The notes under the pieces: generated by a model
Told to the model about the DNA's origin: nothing
The model's database searches: none
The model's input: the letters and a program-made list of their open reading frames with translations, nothing else
Shown: piece by piece, positions 27,690 through 36,985 of the stretch
How positions within the stretch are numbered: the first letter of the stretch is position 1
Layout of the letters: every line of letters starts with the position of its first letter
Position numbers and translations under genes: made by a program
Source: Nostoc sp. CCCryo 231-06
Lineage (GTDB): Bacteria; Cyanobacteriota; Cyanobacteriia; Cyanobacteriales; Nostocaceae
Assembly: GCA_023522315.1 (NCBI GenBank)
Contig: JAHCSU010000419.1
Location: 30,844 to 94,843, forward strand
Direction: 5' to 3'
Length of the DNA stretch: 64,000 bases

Positions 27690-28760
27690 TTAAGCAATTA
27701 CTTGAAAATTTACATAGGAAGGTACAGGTTGAATTCGAGTTAAATCATTTTCAAAAATAACTAAATCCCTATTATTATCAATTTCTTGAAATCCTGCAAA
27801 TTTATAAGATATATACATCATTCTGTTGCGGTCATTTGGTAAAAACTCTGCCACAAGACGGACATTATTGCTTTGAGCTAGACTCATAATATGATTCATC
27901 ATTATTGTCCCAACTCCCCTCGACATGACGCGACAAGACATCAGCAAAAGCTTTATTGTCCATGATTTTGGCTGGCATTCGATCAGAACTAAACCTATCT
28001 TACCGTAGCTGCCATACTTATCTTCCAGACTTGCAATCAGCAGTTTATGGTTGTCTGATTGGCGAAAATGATTGAGTTCATCATAGGAGTAGGTATAACC
28101 AGTTGTATTCAATTGGTTGGTTCTTAGTGTTAATTCTTCTGCACGCTGTAAGTCTTCTTCTTTAGCAGAGGAGATAGTGAAATTCATATTGAGAGTAGCT
28201 AAGAATTCGTCTGCTGTGCCAACAAATTCTTTCTCTGCATTTTGACGCTCAATATCACTAACATACATCAACCTTCTAATTTGTGAATCTTCCGTAAGAA
28301 AACGGGGATTCATGACAGGCATATCTAAAATATTCTCTATCTCATCTACGTTTATACACAGGATTTCTGGTAAAGAAAATTTTACTTCTTCTAGTTCAAA
28401 CAATTGGTCATCAATAAAGGCGATCGCATCCATACCAATATTAAGTAACTTAGCAACTTCTTTGAGAGAAGCAGCCTTAGAATTCCAATTTATTTGTGGA
28501 TATAAAAAATACTCTTCTAAACCAAATTCTTCTAGTTTAGCTATTGCTGTAGCACGCTCGTTCTTACTAGCTATAGATTGTATGATACCACGACTATCTA
28601 AAGTCTGAATAATATTTACTATATTTTGTCGCAGAGAAACTTTCTCGTCTTCCAGCAAAACTCCATGCCATATGGTATTATCCAAATCCCAAACGACACA
28701 TTTAATAACTTTTTTGTCTTTTTGTTTACTATTTATGTCTTGTTCTTGAGTACTAATCAT
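27690..28760 (-). CDS. FkbH-like HAD-superfamily enzyme (glyceryl-ACP forming)
   Basis: A 356-residue FkbH-family protein of normal length. The HAD motif I is VVWDLDNTIWHG. The second acid region is VAFIDDQLFELEEV, and the C-terminal GNAT-like part includes LTLRTNQLNTTG, KYGSYGKIGLVLIE and LLMSCRVMSRGVG, all hallmarks of FkbH. Family members take D-1,3-bisphosphoglycerate, remove a phosphate and load a glyceryl unit on a dedicated ACP. The gene starts only 3 bases after the acyl-CoA dehydrogenase gene and shares an operon with the ACP and 3-hydroxyacyl-CoA dehydrogenase-like gene. Together these make hydroxymalonyl-ACP, or methoxymalonyl-ACP if a methyltransferase is added; none is seen here. 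Confidence 0.9.
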   Translation of the reverse strand: MISTQEQDINSKQKDKKVIKCVVWDLDNTIWHGVLLEDEKVSLRQNIVNIIQTLDSRGIIQSIASKNERATAIAKLEEFGLEEYFLYPQINWNSKAASLKEVAKLLNIGMDAIAFIDDQLFELEEVKFSLPEILCINVDEIENILDMPVMNPRFLTEDSQIRRLMYVSDIERQNAEKEFVGTADEFLATLNMNFTISSAKEEDLQRAEELTLRTNQLNTTGYTYSYDELNHFRQSDNHKLLIASLEDKYGSYGKIGLVLIECQPKSWTIKLLLMSCRVMSRGVGTIMMNHIMSLAQSNNVRLVAEFLPNDRNRMMYISYKFAGFQEIDNNRDLVIFENDLTRIQPVPSYVNFQVIA

Positions 28761-28763
28761 ATA

Positions 28764-29948
28764 TTAACTTATCTCTGCTAATTTCTTTTCCAAGCCAGTA
28801 GTAACATTTGCAAAAAGATAATCTTGATAACCTGAGTCTGCGATCGTAATTTCTTGAATTTGAGTACTACCTTCAATGATTTCCATAATTTTAGAGTCGC
28901 GTAAATACCTTTCCACTGGGTACTCACTACTACAACCATTGCCACCATGAATTTGCACGGCATCATTTGCTATTTTGCTAGCTACTGTGGATGCAAAGTA
29001 CTTAGCAATAGAAGTCTCTATAATTGAGTTTGGGTCGTTAATGTCTTTGAGATAACCAGCTTGATAACACAGCAGTCTTGCTGCTTTGACGTTAGTTATC
29101 ATCTGACTAATCATTTGGCGGATTAATTGATGTTCTTTCAGATAAACGCCAAACTGTTTTCGCTCATTTGTATACTTGATACAAGCTTCTAAACAAGCTT
29201 GAGCAATACCTACACAACCCGATGCCACACTATATCTACCATAATCAAGTGCAGTAGCAGCAATGTAGGAAAATCCAAAACCCAGTTTACCTACTAAATT
29301 TTCTAAAGAAACCTGACAGTTATCAAAGTGTAATTCTGCTGACATTGAAGCCCTAACACCTAAAATCCCAGACATTGGTTTGACTGACAGTCCAGGACTA
29401 TTTTTTTCAACTAAAAAAGCAGTGGGTTTCCCCTCACATTTAGCAAAGACCAAAAATACATCTGCTATTTGTCCATAGGTAATCCATTTCTTTTGCCCAT
29501 TTAAGACATAAACATCACCAACAAGTGTTGATGTTGTTTCTACACTTTTAGCATCGCTACCTACATTCGGTTCGCTTAACGCAAAAGCAGCAATAGTTTC
29601 ACCAGATGCAAATTTAGGAAGCCAATACTGTTTTTGAGATTTATTACCCCATTTACACAAAGCATGAGCAACCATGTTGTGAACTGTCAACAAACTTCGC
29701 ACGGAAGAACATCCCCGTCCAATTTCCTCGTTGAGAATGCCATAGGTAATCATGTCCATTCCTTGACCGCCATATTCTTGGGGTAATATAGCACCGAGAA
29801 AACCACGTTTAGCTATCTTCTTAATTAGTTCTCGCGGGGTAAATTCTTTCCTATCCCATTCGCCAGCATCAGGGCATATTTCCTGATTAACAAAAGCTCT
29901 AAATTCAGCTTTAGCGTTTTTTTGTTGACTAGACAGTTCCAGTTTCAT
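28764..29948 (-). CDS. Acyl-CoA dehydrogenase (FkbI/ZmaE-like) of the hydroxymalonyl-ACP cassette
   Basis: A 394-residue flavin acyl-CoA dehydrogenase. Visible landmarks are AFALSEPNVGSDAKS and KKWITYGQIADVFLVFAK, the FAD/substrate region near YGRYSVASGCVGIAQ, ERKQFG, and the C-terminal VQIHGGNGCSSEYPVERYLRDSKIMEIIEGSTQIQ. In the methoxymalonyl and hydroxymalonyl pathways this homologue oxidises the ACP-bound 2-hydroxy-3-oxopropionyl unit to the malonyl level. Its neighbours (ACP 40 bases upstream, FkbH-like gene 3 bases downstream) make that role much likelier than fatty acid oxidation. Confidence 0.88.
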   Translation of the reverse strand: MKLELSSQQKNAKAEFRAFVNQEICPDAGEWDRKEFTPRELIKKIAKRGFLGAILPQEYGGQGMDMITYGILNEEIGRGCSSVRSLLTVHNMVAHALCKWGNKSQKQYWLPKFASGETIAAFALSEPNVGSDAKSVETTSTLVGDVYVLNGQKKWITYGQIADVFLVFAKCEGKPTAFLVEKNSPGLSVKPMSGILGVRASMSAELHFDNCQVSLENLVGKLGFGFSYIAATALDYGRYSVASGCVGIAQACLEACIKYTNERKQFGVYLKEHQLIRQMISQMITNVKAARLLCYQAGYLKDINDPNSIIETSIAKYFASTVASKIANDAVQIHGGNGCSSEYPVERYLRDSKIMEIIEGSTQIQEITIADSGYQDYLFANVTTGLEKKLAEIS

Positions 29949-29988
29949 AATACCATTTCTGCCACATAAAATGGCACTTTATATTTTG

Positions 29989-30237
29989 TTACTGCACCAA
30001 AATAGCCGTTTTACGTTCAATTAAATTGGCGAGAGAGTTGATTGTGCGAAAATTTTCAAATTCCAAGTCTTCATTTTCAATAGTAATCTGAAACTCTTGC
30101 TCTACAAATAAAACAAGTTGCATAGCAAACATAGAATTGACAAAACCTAGAGCAAAAATGTCTTCATCTGGTTGCAAATCATGATTACCGAAAAATTTGA
30201 AAAGGAAAGTTTTTATTTTAGCTTGAATTTCGCTCAT
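29989..30237 (-). CDS. Acyl carrier protein for the hydroxymalonyl unit
   Basis: An 82-residue free-standing ACP. The phosphopantetheine serine is in ALGFVNSMFAMQLVLFVEQEF; the GFVNSxFAMQLV wording is characteristic of the ACPs that carry glyceryl/methoxymalonyl units. Four helices and an acidic composition are as expected. It starts 19 bases after the 3-hydroxyacyl-CoA dehydrogenase-like gene and precedes the acyl-CoA dehydrogenase gene, matching the usual cassette order. Confidence 0.9.
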   Translation of the reverse strand: MSEIQAKIKTFLFKFFGNHDLQPDEDIFALGFVNSMFAMQLVLFVEQEFQITIENEDLEFENFRTINSLANLIERKTAILVQ

Positions 30238-30256
30238 TAGTCTTGATTATTCCTAT

Positions 30257-31111
30257 TTATTGATATACGTAAAACCCTTTACCAGTTTTTCTTCCATACA
30301 ACCCTGCATCAACCATTTTTTTGAGTAAAGAGCATGGTCTGTATTTGCTATCATTAAAGTTTTCGTACAAGACTTCGATAGAAAATAAAATTGTGTCTAG
30401 CCCAATTAAATCTGCTGTTTCTAAAGGCCCCATTTTGTGACCAAAACAACCTTTAAATATTTTGTCCACATCTTCTGCTGTAGCAACTTGGTCTTGCAAC
30501 AGAAAAATAGCTTCGTTAATAGTTAACATCAACACACGGTTGGAAACAAAACCCGGTGAATCATTGACAATGATGCATTCTTTACCCATCTGAGCGAGCA
30601 TTTGTTTTGCCGTTTCAATTGTTGTATCAGAGGTATGATATCCACGAATCATCTCCACCATCGGCTTCATTGGTACAGGATTCATAAAGTGGATACCAAC
30701 AACTTTATCGGCTCGTTTTGTGACTGAAGCTATGCGGGTAATGGGAATAGCTGATGTGTTAGCGGCGAATATACAATTTACTGGGCAAATAGAATCTATT
30801 AAGGGATAAACCTCTCTTTTAATATCCCATTTTTCGGTGACATTTTCAACTATAAAATCTGCCTTTTCTAAATTTTTATAGTTTGTAGAAAACTCTATTT
30901 CTTCGATGATACCATCTGGAGTTTCTGTGTTGTCGCTTTTTTTGAAAAACCCCTGAAAGCGGATATTATTCCTGATTTGCTGTTTCGCTTTATCCAGGAT
31001 ATCTTCAGAAATATCTACAAGAACAACTTGATGACCTGTTTGAGCCAGATTTTGTGCAACTCCAACTCCCATTACTCCTGCACCAACAACGCCTACTGTT
31101 TGAATATTCAT
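30257..31111 (-). CDS. 3-hydroxyacyl-CoA dehydrogenase-like oxidoreductase of the hydroxymalonyl cassette
   Basis: About 284 residues with an N-terminal Rossmann domain (VGVVGAGVMGVGVAQ and VLVDIS), the catalytic region FAANTSAIPITRIAS, GIHFMNPVPMKPMVE, and a C-terminal domain ending KKMVDAGLYGRKTGKGFYVY. It is homologous to 3-hydroxybutyryl-CoA dehydrogenase. In FkbK/ZmaG-type proteins the reaction is oxidation of glyceryl-ACP at C3. The Met at 31111 directly before the Rossmann motif is preferred, with AGGTAGG upstream. An upstream Met at 31174 would overlap the FAAL gene's stop and add 21 non-homologous residues. Confidence 0.87.
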   Translation of the reverse strand: MNIQTVGVVGAGVMGVGVAQNLAQTGHQVVLVDISEDILDKAKQQIRNNIRFQGFFKKSDNTETPDGIIEEIEFSTNYKNLEKADFIVENVTEKWDIKREVYPLIDSICPVNCIFAANTSAIPITRIASVTKRADKVVGIHFMNPVPMKPMVEMIRGYHTSDTTIETAKQMLAQMGKECIIVNDSPGFVSNRVLMLTINEAIFLLQDQVATAEDVDKIFKGCFGHKMGPLETADLIGLDTILFSIEVLYENFNDSKYRPCSLLKKMVDAGLYGRKTGKGFYVYQ

Positions 31112-31151
31112 AATTTTTACAAACCTACCTTTGCTACCAAATCTTTTAATT

Positions 31152-34100
31152 TCAGCTGTGGATAGCATAACCATTTAGCTTTGCTGTTTCTTCTTCAGTT
31201 AATTCCTCTAATTCTTCTATAAGTATGTCTTCAATAACCAAGGCTAACTCAGCTACAGTTGGCGCTTCAAAGATATGACGCAGGGATATTACGACCTGAA
31301 AATCTTTACGAATCTGGGAAACCAGTTGAGTTGCTATTAAGGAGTGTCCACCTAAATCAAAAAAATTATCATCAACACCGATTTTCTCAACCCCCAATAA
31401 CTCCTGCCAAATTTTTGCTATCTTTTGTTCAATTTCAGACTGCGGCGGCTGAAAAGTTTTTGTTAATTCTGGACGCAGGTTTTCAGGTACAGGTAAAGCA
31501 CGACGATCTACTTTGCCATTGGCTGTCAAAGGTAAAGCGTCTAGCACTACAAAGACAGAAGGAAGCATATATTCGGGCAGTTTTTCTTTGAGAAATCTCC
31601 GTAGTTCATTTATAGAAGGGGTAGTATTCTCATGATTAACTAGATATGCAACTAGACGACAGTCATTTGGTATATCTTCCCTTGCTACTACTACCGTTTC
31701 TCGTACCTGTGGATGTTGCTCTAATAAAGCTTCAATTTCTCCCAATTCAATTCGGAAACCACGAATTTTTACTTGATGGTCGATGCGACCAATGTACTCT
31801 ATTTCTCCACTGGGAAGATAGCGAGCTAAATCCCCTGTTTTGTATAGACGTGCTGCTGGTTTATCACTAAAAGGATTGGGAGTAAATTTTTCTGCTGTCA
31901 AGTCGGGACGGTTGAAATAGCCTCGTGCTAGTTGCTCACCACCTATATATATTTCGCCTAGTACACCCACAGGAACAGGCTGCTTACTTGCATCTAGTAT
32001 ATGTATTTGTGTATTAGCAATTGGACGACCGATTAATACGGATGCTGACAAGGGTAGTTGTGGAGTAATACTGTAACAAGTGACATCCGCAGACACCTCC
32101 GATGAACCGTAAAGATTTAACAAGGTACTATCTGGCAAACTCTGCCGAAATTGCACAAGCAAGTCAGTAAACAGTGCTTCACCACTGCTAATCCATAACT
32201 TTAACTTGGGTAGCTGCAACTGTAAGACATCGTATGTATCTAACAGTATACGTAGTAATGAAGGAACAAGTACTAACCGTGTCACCTTGCTGTGGGCAAG
32301 ATTAGTTACAAACTGTTGTGGGTCTTTGACAACTTGATCGGGCACAATTACTGTGGTTATTCCTTGAAGTAAAGGTCCAAAGATTTCCCATACTGAATCC
32401 ACAAAGTTTAGGGATGTTTTCTGGCAACAAATTTCTTCTTCTAGAAAAGGATAATTCTGCCACATCCATTGGAAACGATTGATAGCACATTTGTGCAAAC
32501 CAAGAACTCCCTTCGGTTTACCTGTAGAACCAGAGGTGTAAATTACATAGGCTAAATCTTGTGGGTTCGCATTACTGACTATATTTTCTGGGCTGTAATC
32601 AGTAAACGCTGTATTGTCAGTGTCGATACATACTAGTTTTGCCGAATGTGGTGGTAAGTCATTAACTAAATGAGCTTGCGCTAATAATACCGATACCTGA
32701 GAATCTGCTAAGGCAAAAGCCAAGCGTTCTTTAGGATAGGCTGGATCTAGGGGCATATAAGCACCCCCTGCCTTCATAATGGCTAGCAATCCTACTACCA
32801 TTTCAATAGAACGCTCTACACAGATACCAACAATAACATCTGGTTTTACGCCTAGCTGGTGCAAGTAATGTGCCAGCTGATTTGCTCGGTTGTTTAACTC
32901 TCTATAAGTTAATTGTCGATTTTCAAAGATAACAGCAATATCAGACGGCGTTTTCTCTACCTGTGCTTCAAATAGTTGATGAATGCACTTATCTTGTGGA
33001 TAGTCTGTCTTGGTATTATTCCACTCAACTAATAACTGTTGTATTTCAGATGGGGCTAGTAGTTGCAAGTCTGATATGCGCTGTTGGGGATCGCTAACTA
33101 TTCTTTCCAGTAGAGTCTGGAAATGTCCCAGCATCTGAGTAACCGTATCTGCCTTAAATAAATCCGTGTTGTACTCGCAAGTTGCAATCAATCCTTGCTC
33201 GGAATCCTCCATAAACAATGTCAAATCAAATTTTGATGTGCCGTTGTAACCCTCTTCATAAGTAATTGCTACATCTGACAGGTTGAGATTGGGTTTTGGA
33301 ATATTCTGGAGAACGAACATCACCTGAAATAGTGGGTTGTAGCTCAAGTCTCTGCTGGGCTGTAGTTCTTCTACTAGCTTCTCAAAAGGTAAGTCTTGAT
33401 GAATATAAGCTTCTAAAGCTGTTGACTTCACCCGCGCTAATAACTCCCGAAAACTCAGGTCGCCAGAAAGGTCTGTACGCAGGACTAAAACATTGACAAA
33501 AAACCCGATTAGCGATTCAATTTCTGCTCTGTTACGATTGGCGATTGGCGAACCGACTAAAATATCAGTCTGACCTGTATAGCGATACAGCAAGATTTTG
33601 AAGGCTGTAAGCAGGGTCATAAACAGAGTTACTCCCGAATGACGGCTCAAATTTTTTAGCTCTTTTGTCAGAGTTTGAGAAAGAACTAATTTCGCTTGAG
33701 CGCCTTTGAAAGTTTGAACTGGCGATCGCGCCCGATCAGTTGGTAAATTCAGTACAGGTAGCTCACCACTTAACTTTTGTTTCCAATAGGTAAGTTTTGC
33801 TTGAATGCGATCGCCTAGCGTCCGCGTAGCGCTCTCGCCATCAAGCCATTTTCGTTGCCAATTGACAAAATCTCTATACTGAATAGGTAATTCCGGGAGT
33901 GGCGACAGTTTCCCCGTAGAGAATGCTTCATATAGTGCAGCTAGTTCTTTAATTAGAATACCGATAGACCAACCATCTGCAATTATATGATGCAGAGTAA
34001 CAAATAAATGATAAAAATTATCATTTATTTTTAAAACTTTAGCACGTAAAAGTGATTGACAAGATAAGTCAAATGGCTGCTGTGCGAATTCTATAGCTAG

Positions 34101-36494
34101 ACGTTGTGTTTCTTGGGTACGCTCATTTTCTGATAAAGAACGCAAATCTTCAACCGCCAAAGTTACGGGTACAGCTTGATTTACAACTTGGACGGGTTGC
34201 CCATTTTCTACTGTAAAGCTTGTACGTAAGACTTCGTGTCGTCTAATAATCTCGTTAAGACTATCTTCTAAAGCTGTTAAGTTAATGCAACCTTTGAAGT
34301 TAATAACTATAGGAATATTATATGTAGGAGTATCGGGAGTTAGCTGATTGATAAACCATAATCCCTGCTGGGCAAAGGATAGAGGATGAATGGATGTGTT
34401 TTTCTCTTGTTGAGTAAGGGATATTGAGGGTATTGCGTCTGTTGTCAGTTGAGCGAGGATCTTTGTAGCGAGCGCGAGCGTACTCATCCCTTCAAAAAAG
34501 TCTGCTACCGATACTTCTACCTCTAATTCAACCTCAATCCGGTTTTTCAACTCAAATACTTTTAAGGAATCAAGTCCCAGAGTGCTTAATGGTTCTTGAG
34601 GATTGATATCATCCGGTGCAATTGAAAGTACTCTCGCCAAAAGTTCAATCAGATATGATTCTAGAATCGGTTGACACTCCCTTGGGGAAAGCGCCAAAAG
34701 TTCCGAACGTTGTAATTGAGTTTCGTTTCTGGCAATATCACTAATCTTGAGAATGTCACTTTCAACTACATTCAGTTCACCATTCTCAAACTGAGCGCGA
34801 GTTGCACGACGTTGAATCTTACCGCTAGAAGTTTTAGGTATACTACCTGGTTTAATTAAAACTACACCATAAACTTGTACTTCATGTTCTTCAGTAATAG
34901 CTTGGCGAATTGCACTAGTTACTTCTGCTAAATTTGGCTTGGCGCGAAACTCTAATTCTTGTACAACTATAAGCCTTTCTTCGTTATTAACCTCTACTGT
35001 AAATACTGCATTAGCACCGGAACGTAAGGATGGATGGCTGCGTTGGGCGGTTAATTCTATATCTTGCGGGTAAAGATTACGACCGCGAATAATAATTAAA
35101 TCTTTTGCTCTACCTGTAATGAAAACCTCACCATCCTCCAAAAAGCCTAAGTCACCAGTCCGTAAAAACGGCCCTTCTTTTGTGTCTTTCAGATAGGCGT
35201 GGAATGTTTCCTCTGTTTCTTCTGTTCGATTCCAGTAACCCTTACCAACACTCAGTCCAGATACCCAGATTTCGCCAACTTCATCTGATGAGCAACGAGT
35301 TAATGTTTCAGGATTAACGATGACAATCTGCTGTTGAGGAATAGTTTCACCACAACTGACAAAGCTTTGGATATCTTGACTCTGGGCGGTTGCTTCGACT
35401 ATCTGGTTCTGTGAAAGTGCAGATTTATCTACAGTTTTGACTTGGGCTAAGGCTGTTTTGATCCCACCAGAAACTATCAAAGTTGCTTCCGCCATGCCAT
35501 AACATGGATAGAACGCTTCCGAACGAAAACCACACTCTGCAAAAGTGGTTGCAAATAGCTCAAGAGTATCCTGCCGGACTGGTTCAGCACCGTTAAACGC
35601 GACGCTCCAACTACTCAAGTCGAGAGTTTCTTTTTGTTGTTGAGTAATCCTTTGAACACATTGTTCATAAGCAAAGTTGGGGCCACCACTCGTTGTGCCT
35701 TTGTAGTGAGATATGGCCTGTAACCAGCGGTAAGGTCGTTGTAAAAAAGATGCTGGAGACATTAAGATGCAAGGAAAACCACCATATAAAGGTTGTAAAA
35801 TCCCACCAATCAATCCCATATCATGGTAAACAGGCAGCCAGGATACAAACTTGCTGCTGGGTGAATGTTCCATGAGTTGGTAAGTTACAGCGGCATTGTG
35901 CAGCAGGTTGTCATGACTGAGCATGACTCCCTTTGGTGTGCCTGTAGAACCCGATGTGTATTGCAGAAAGGCTAGGGTATCCCCATTAATTGCAGGTTGT
36001 TGCCAAGAATCTTCTATACCCTGTGCGATGTTGTCAGTTGTCAGCCAGTGAAAATTTCCCTGCTTTGTTTCAGGTGTGAGTACTGATTGTAATGTGGGGA
36101 GCATTGCTGTTGTGGTGAGAGCAACACTTGCCTGTGCATCTATGCTAATAGCTTGTATTCTGGGCGTTTTACGTTGATTACGAGGCGGATAAGCTGGAAC
36201 TGCCACTACTCCAGCATATAGACAACCAAAAAATGCTATTAGGTAATCCAGTCCAGAAGGATACAGTAATATGGCACGTTCACCGCTCAAACCAAGAGCT
36301 TGGAGTTGAGCTCCCACAGCCCGACTGCGGCGATCCAATTCATGGTAAGTCAGTGTTAATTCCTGAGTCTCTCCATCTTCAAGGAAAGTAAAAGCTTGTG
36401 TGTGCGGCATCTTGAAACTGCGATCGCGCAGAATATCAACAATAGTCGCACACTGAGGGGGAATTTCTGGGAAGTTATTGATAAATTCAGTCAT
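31152..36494 (-). CDS. Lipopeptide initiation synthetase FAAL-ACP-C-A(beta-Ala)-T
   Basis: A 1780-residue starter. The fatty-acyl-AMP ligase (about 1-590) has YTSGSTGTPKGVMLSH, SWLPVYHDMGLIG and FLRTGDLGFLEDGEVFITGR. An ACP follows (about 600-690, TLGLDSLKVFEL). The C domain (about 700-1140) has an intact LHHIIADGWS. The A domain (about 1165-1660) gives V-D-W-V-I-S-L-A-D-K, identical to the published beta-alanine code of the bleomycin BlmIV domain; note Val-Asp in place of Asp at the first positions, the usual sign of a beta-amino acid. The T domain has FFDLGGHSLIATQ. The protein should activate a fatty acid, then couple it to beta-alanine. It is the most upstream gene of the minus-strand cluster and probably lies next to the main promoter in 36495-36985. 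A 24-base repeat is inserted in the C domain (33810-33833). Confidence 0.93.
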   Translation of the reverse strand: MTEFINNFPEIPPQCATIVDILRDRSFKMPHTQAFTFLEDGETQELTLTYHELDRRSRAVGAQLQALGLSGERAILLYPSGLDYLIAFFGCLYAGVVAVPAYPPRNQRKTPRIQAISIDAQASVALTTTAMLPTLQSVLTPETKQGNFHWLTTDNIAQGIEDSWQQPAINGDTLAFLQYTSGSTGTPKGVMLSHDNLLHNAAVTYQLMEHSPSSKFVSWLPVYHDMGLIGGILQPLYGGFPCILMSPASFLQRPYRWLQAISHYKGTTSGGPNFAYEQCVQRITQQQKETLDLSSWSVAFNGAEPVRQDTLELFATTFAECGFRSEAFYPCYGMAEATLIVSGGIKTALAQVKTVDKSALSQNQIVEATAQSQDIQSFVSCGETIPQQQIVIVNPETLTRCSSDEVGEIWVSGLSVGKGYWNRTEETEETFHAYLKDTKEGPFLRTGDLGFLEDGEVFITGRAKDLIIIRGRNLYPQDIELTAQRSHPSLRSGANAVFTVEVNNEERLIVVQELEFRAKPNLAEVTSAIRQAITEEHEVQVYGVVLIKPGSIPKTSSGKIQRRATRAQFENGELNVVESDILKISDIARNETQLQRSELLALSPRECQPILESYLIELLARVLSIAPDDINPQEPLSTLGLDSLKVFELKNRIEVELEVEVSVADFFEGMSTLALATKILAQLTTDAIPSISLTQQEKNTSIHPLSFAQQGLWFINQLTPDTPTYNIPIVINFKGCINLTALEDSLNEIIRRHEVLRTSFTVENGQPVQVVNQAVPVTLAVEDLRSLSENERTQETQRLAIEFAQQPFDLSCQSLLRAKVLKINDNFYHLFVTLHHIIADGWSIGILIKELAALYEAFSTGKLSPLPELPIQYRDFVNWQRKWLDGESATRTLGDRIQAKLTYWKQKLSGELPVLNLPTDRARSPVQTFKGAQAKLVLSQTLTKELKNLSRHSGVTLFMTLLTAFKILLYRYTGQTDILVGSPIANRNRAEIESLIGFFVNVLVLRTDLSGDLSFRELLARVKSTALEAYIHQDLPFEKLVEELQPSRDLSYNPLFQVMFVLQNIPKPNLNLSDVAITYEEGYNGTSKFDLTLFMEDSEQGLIATCEYNTDLFKADTVTQMLGHFQTLLERIVSDPQQRISDLQLLAPSEIQQLLVEWNNTKTDYPQDKCIHQLFEAQVEKTPSDIAVIFENRQLTYRELNNRANQLAHYLHQLGVKPDVIVGICVERSIEMVVGLLAIMKAGGAYMPLDPAYPKERLAFALADSQVSVLLAQAHLVNDLPPHSAKLVCIDTDNTAFTDYSPENIVSNANPQDLAYVIYTSGSTGKPKGVLGLHKCAINRFQWMWQNYPFLEEEICCQKTSLNFVDSVWEIFGPLLQGITTVIVPDQVVKDPQQFVTNLAHSKVTRLVLVPSLLRILLDTYDVLQLQLPKLKLWISSGEALFTDLLVQFRQSLPDSTLLNLYGSSEVSADVTCYSITPQLPLSASVLIGRPIANTQIHILDASKQPVPVGVLGEIYIGGEQLARGYFNRPDLTAEKFTPNPFSDKPAARLYKTGDLARYLPSGEIEYIGRIDHQVKIRGFRIELGEIEALLEQHPQVRETVVVAREDIPNDCRLVAYLVNHENTTPSINELRRFLKEKLPEYMLPSVFVVLDALPLTANGKVDRRALPVPENLRPELTKTFQPPQSEIEQKIAKIWQELLGVEKIGVDDNFFDLGGHSLIATQLVSQIRKDFQVVISLRHIFEAPTVAELALVIEDILIEELEELTEEETAKLNGYAIHS
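33810..33833 (-). repeat. 24-base palindromic repeat inserted in frame in the FAAL-NRPS C domain
   Basis: The protein reads WLDGE, then SATRTLGD, then RIQAKLTYWKQ; removing the eight residues restores the usual GERxQAxLxYW of C domains. The DNA (GCTACGCGGACGCTAGGCGAT) ends in a HIP1 octamer and forms a hairpin with its AGCG-type arms. Confidence 0.6.
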
Positions 36495-36985
36495 TATTAT
36501 GCTTCAGGTAATCAGATGCACACAAACAATAGTGGCAAAATTAATCTCACACTCACTCCTGACTGAACAAGGGTTTGAGCAGTTGTTGTGGGTATCTTAA
36601 TTTAAAAATCCACTTAAATACAGCTAACCTTAAACTGACATACCTCTTTCTGGCTCAAAGTGCTGCCTTTACAGGATTATTTAATTGAATTGGTAAAACT
36701 CAAAGAACACCTCAATGCTGCTCTAGGGAAGACAGGGCGAAATTAGTCAGTCAGCAATGCAAGCCTTGATATTGCTAGTTATTTTCATTTAGACTATCTT
36801 ACATTACAAGGGATTATGGCATTTGGCAATCCTGTAATTAATAGCAAATTATTATCAATAGTTTAAATATGTGTCATTTTAGACTATTACCAAAATATTC
36901 TATGACTTTTGATAGATGTCAACGGCTGAAAAAAGTCGAGTGTTTCAACGACCTGATTTTGACTCAAGCATAGAAATTCCGTAGT
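36495..36985. other. 491-base intergenic region upstream of the NRPS-PKS cluster
   Basis: No gene is seen. It should hold the promoter of the minus-strand cluster. The stretch is AT-rich. A site at 36838-36856 matches 11 of 19 positions of the classical Fur box, too weak to call. Confidence 0.4.

Noticed and set aside
36838..36856. Fur box upstream of the FAAL synthetase
   Set aside because: Only 11 of 19 positions match in AT-rich DNA; not better than expected by chance.
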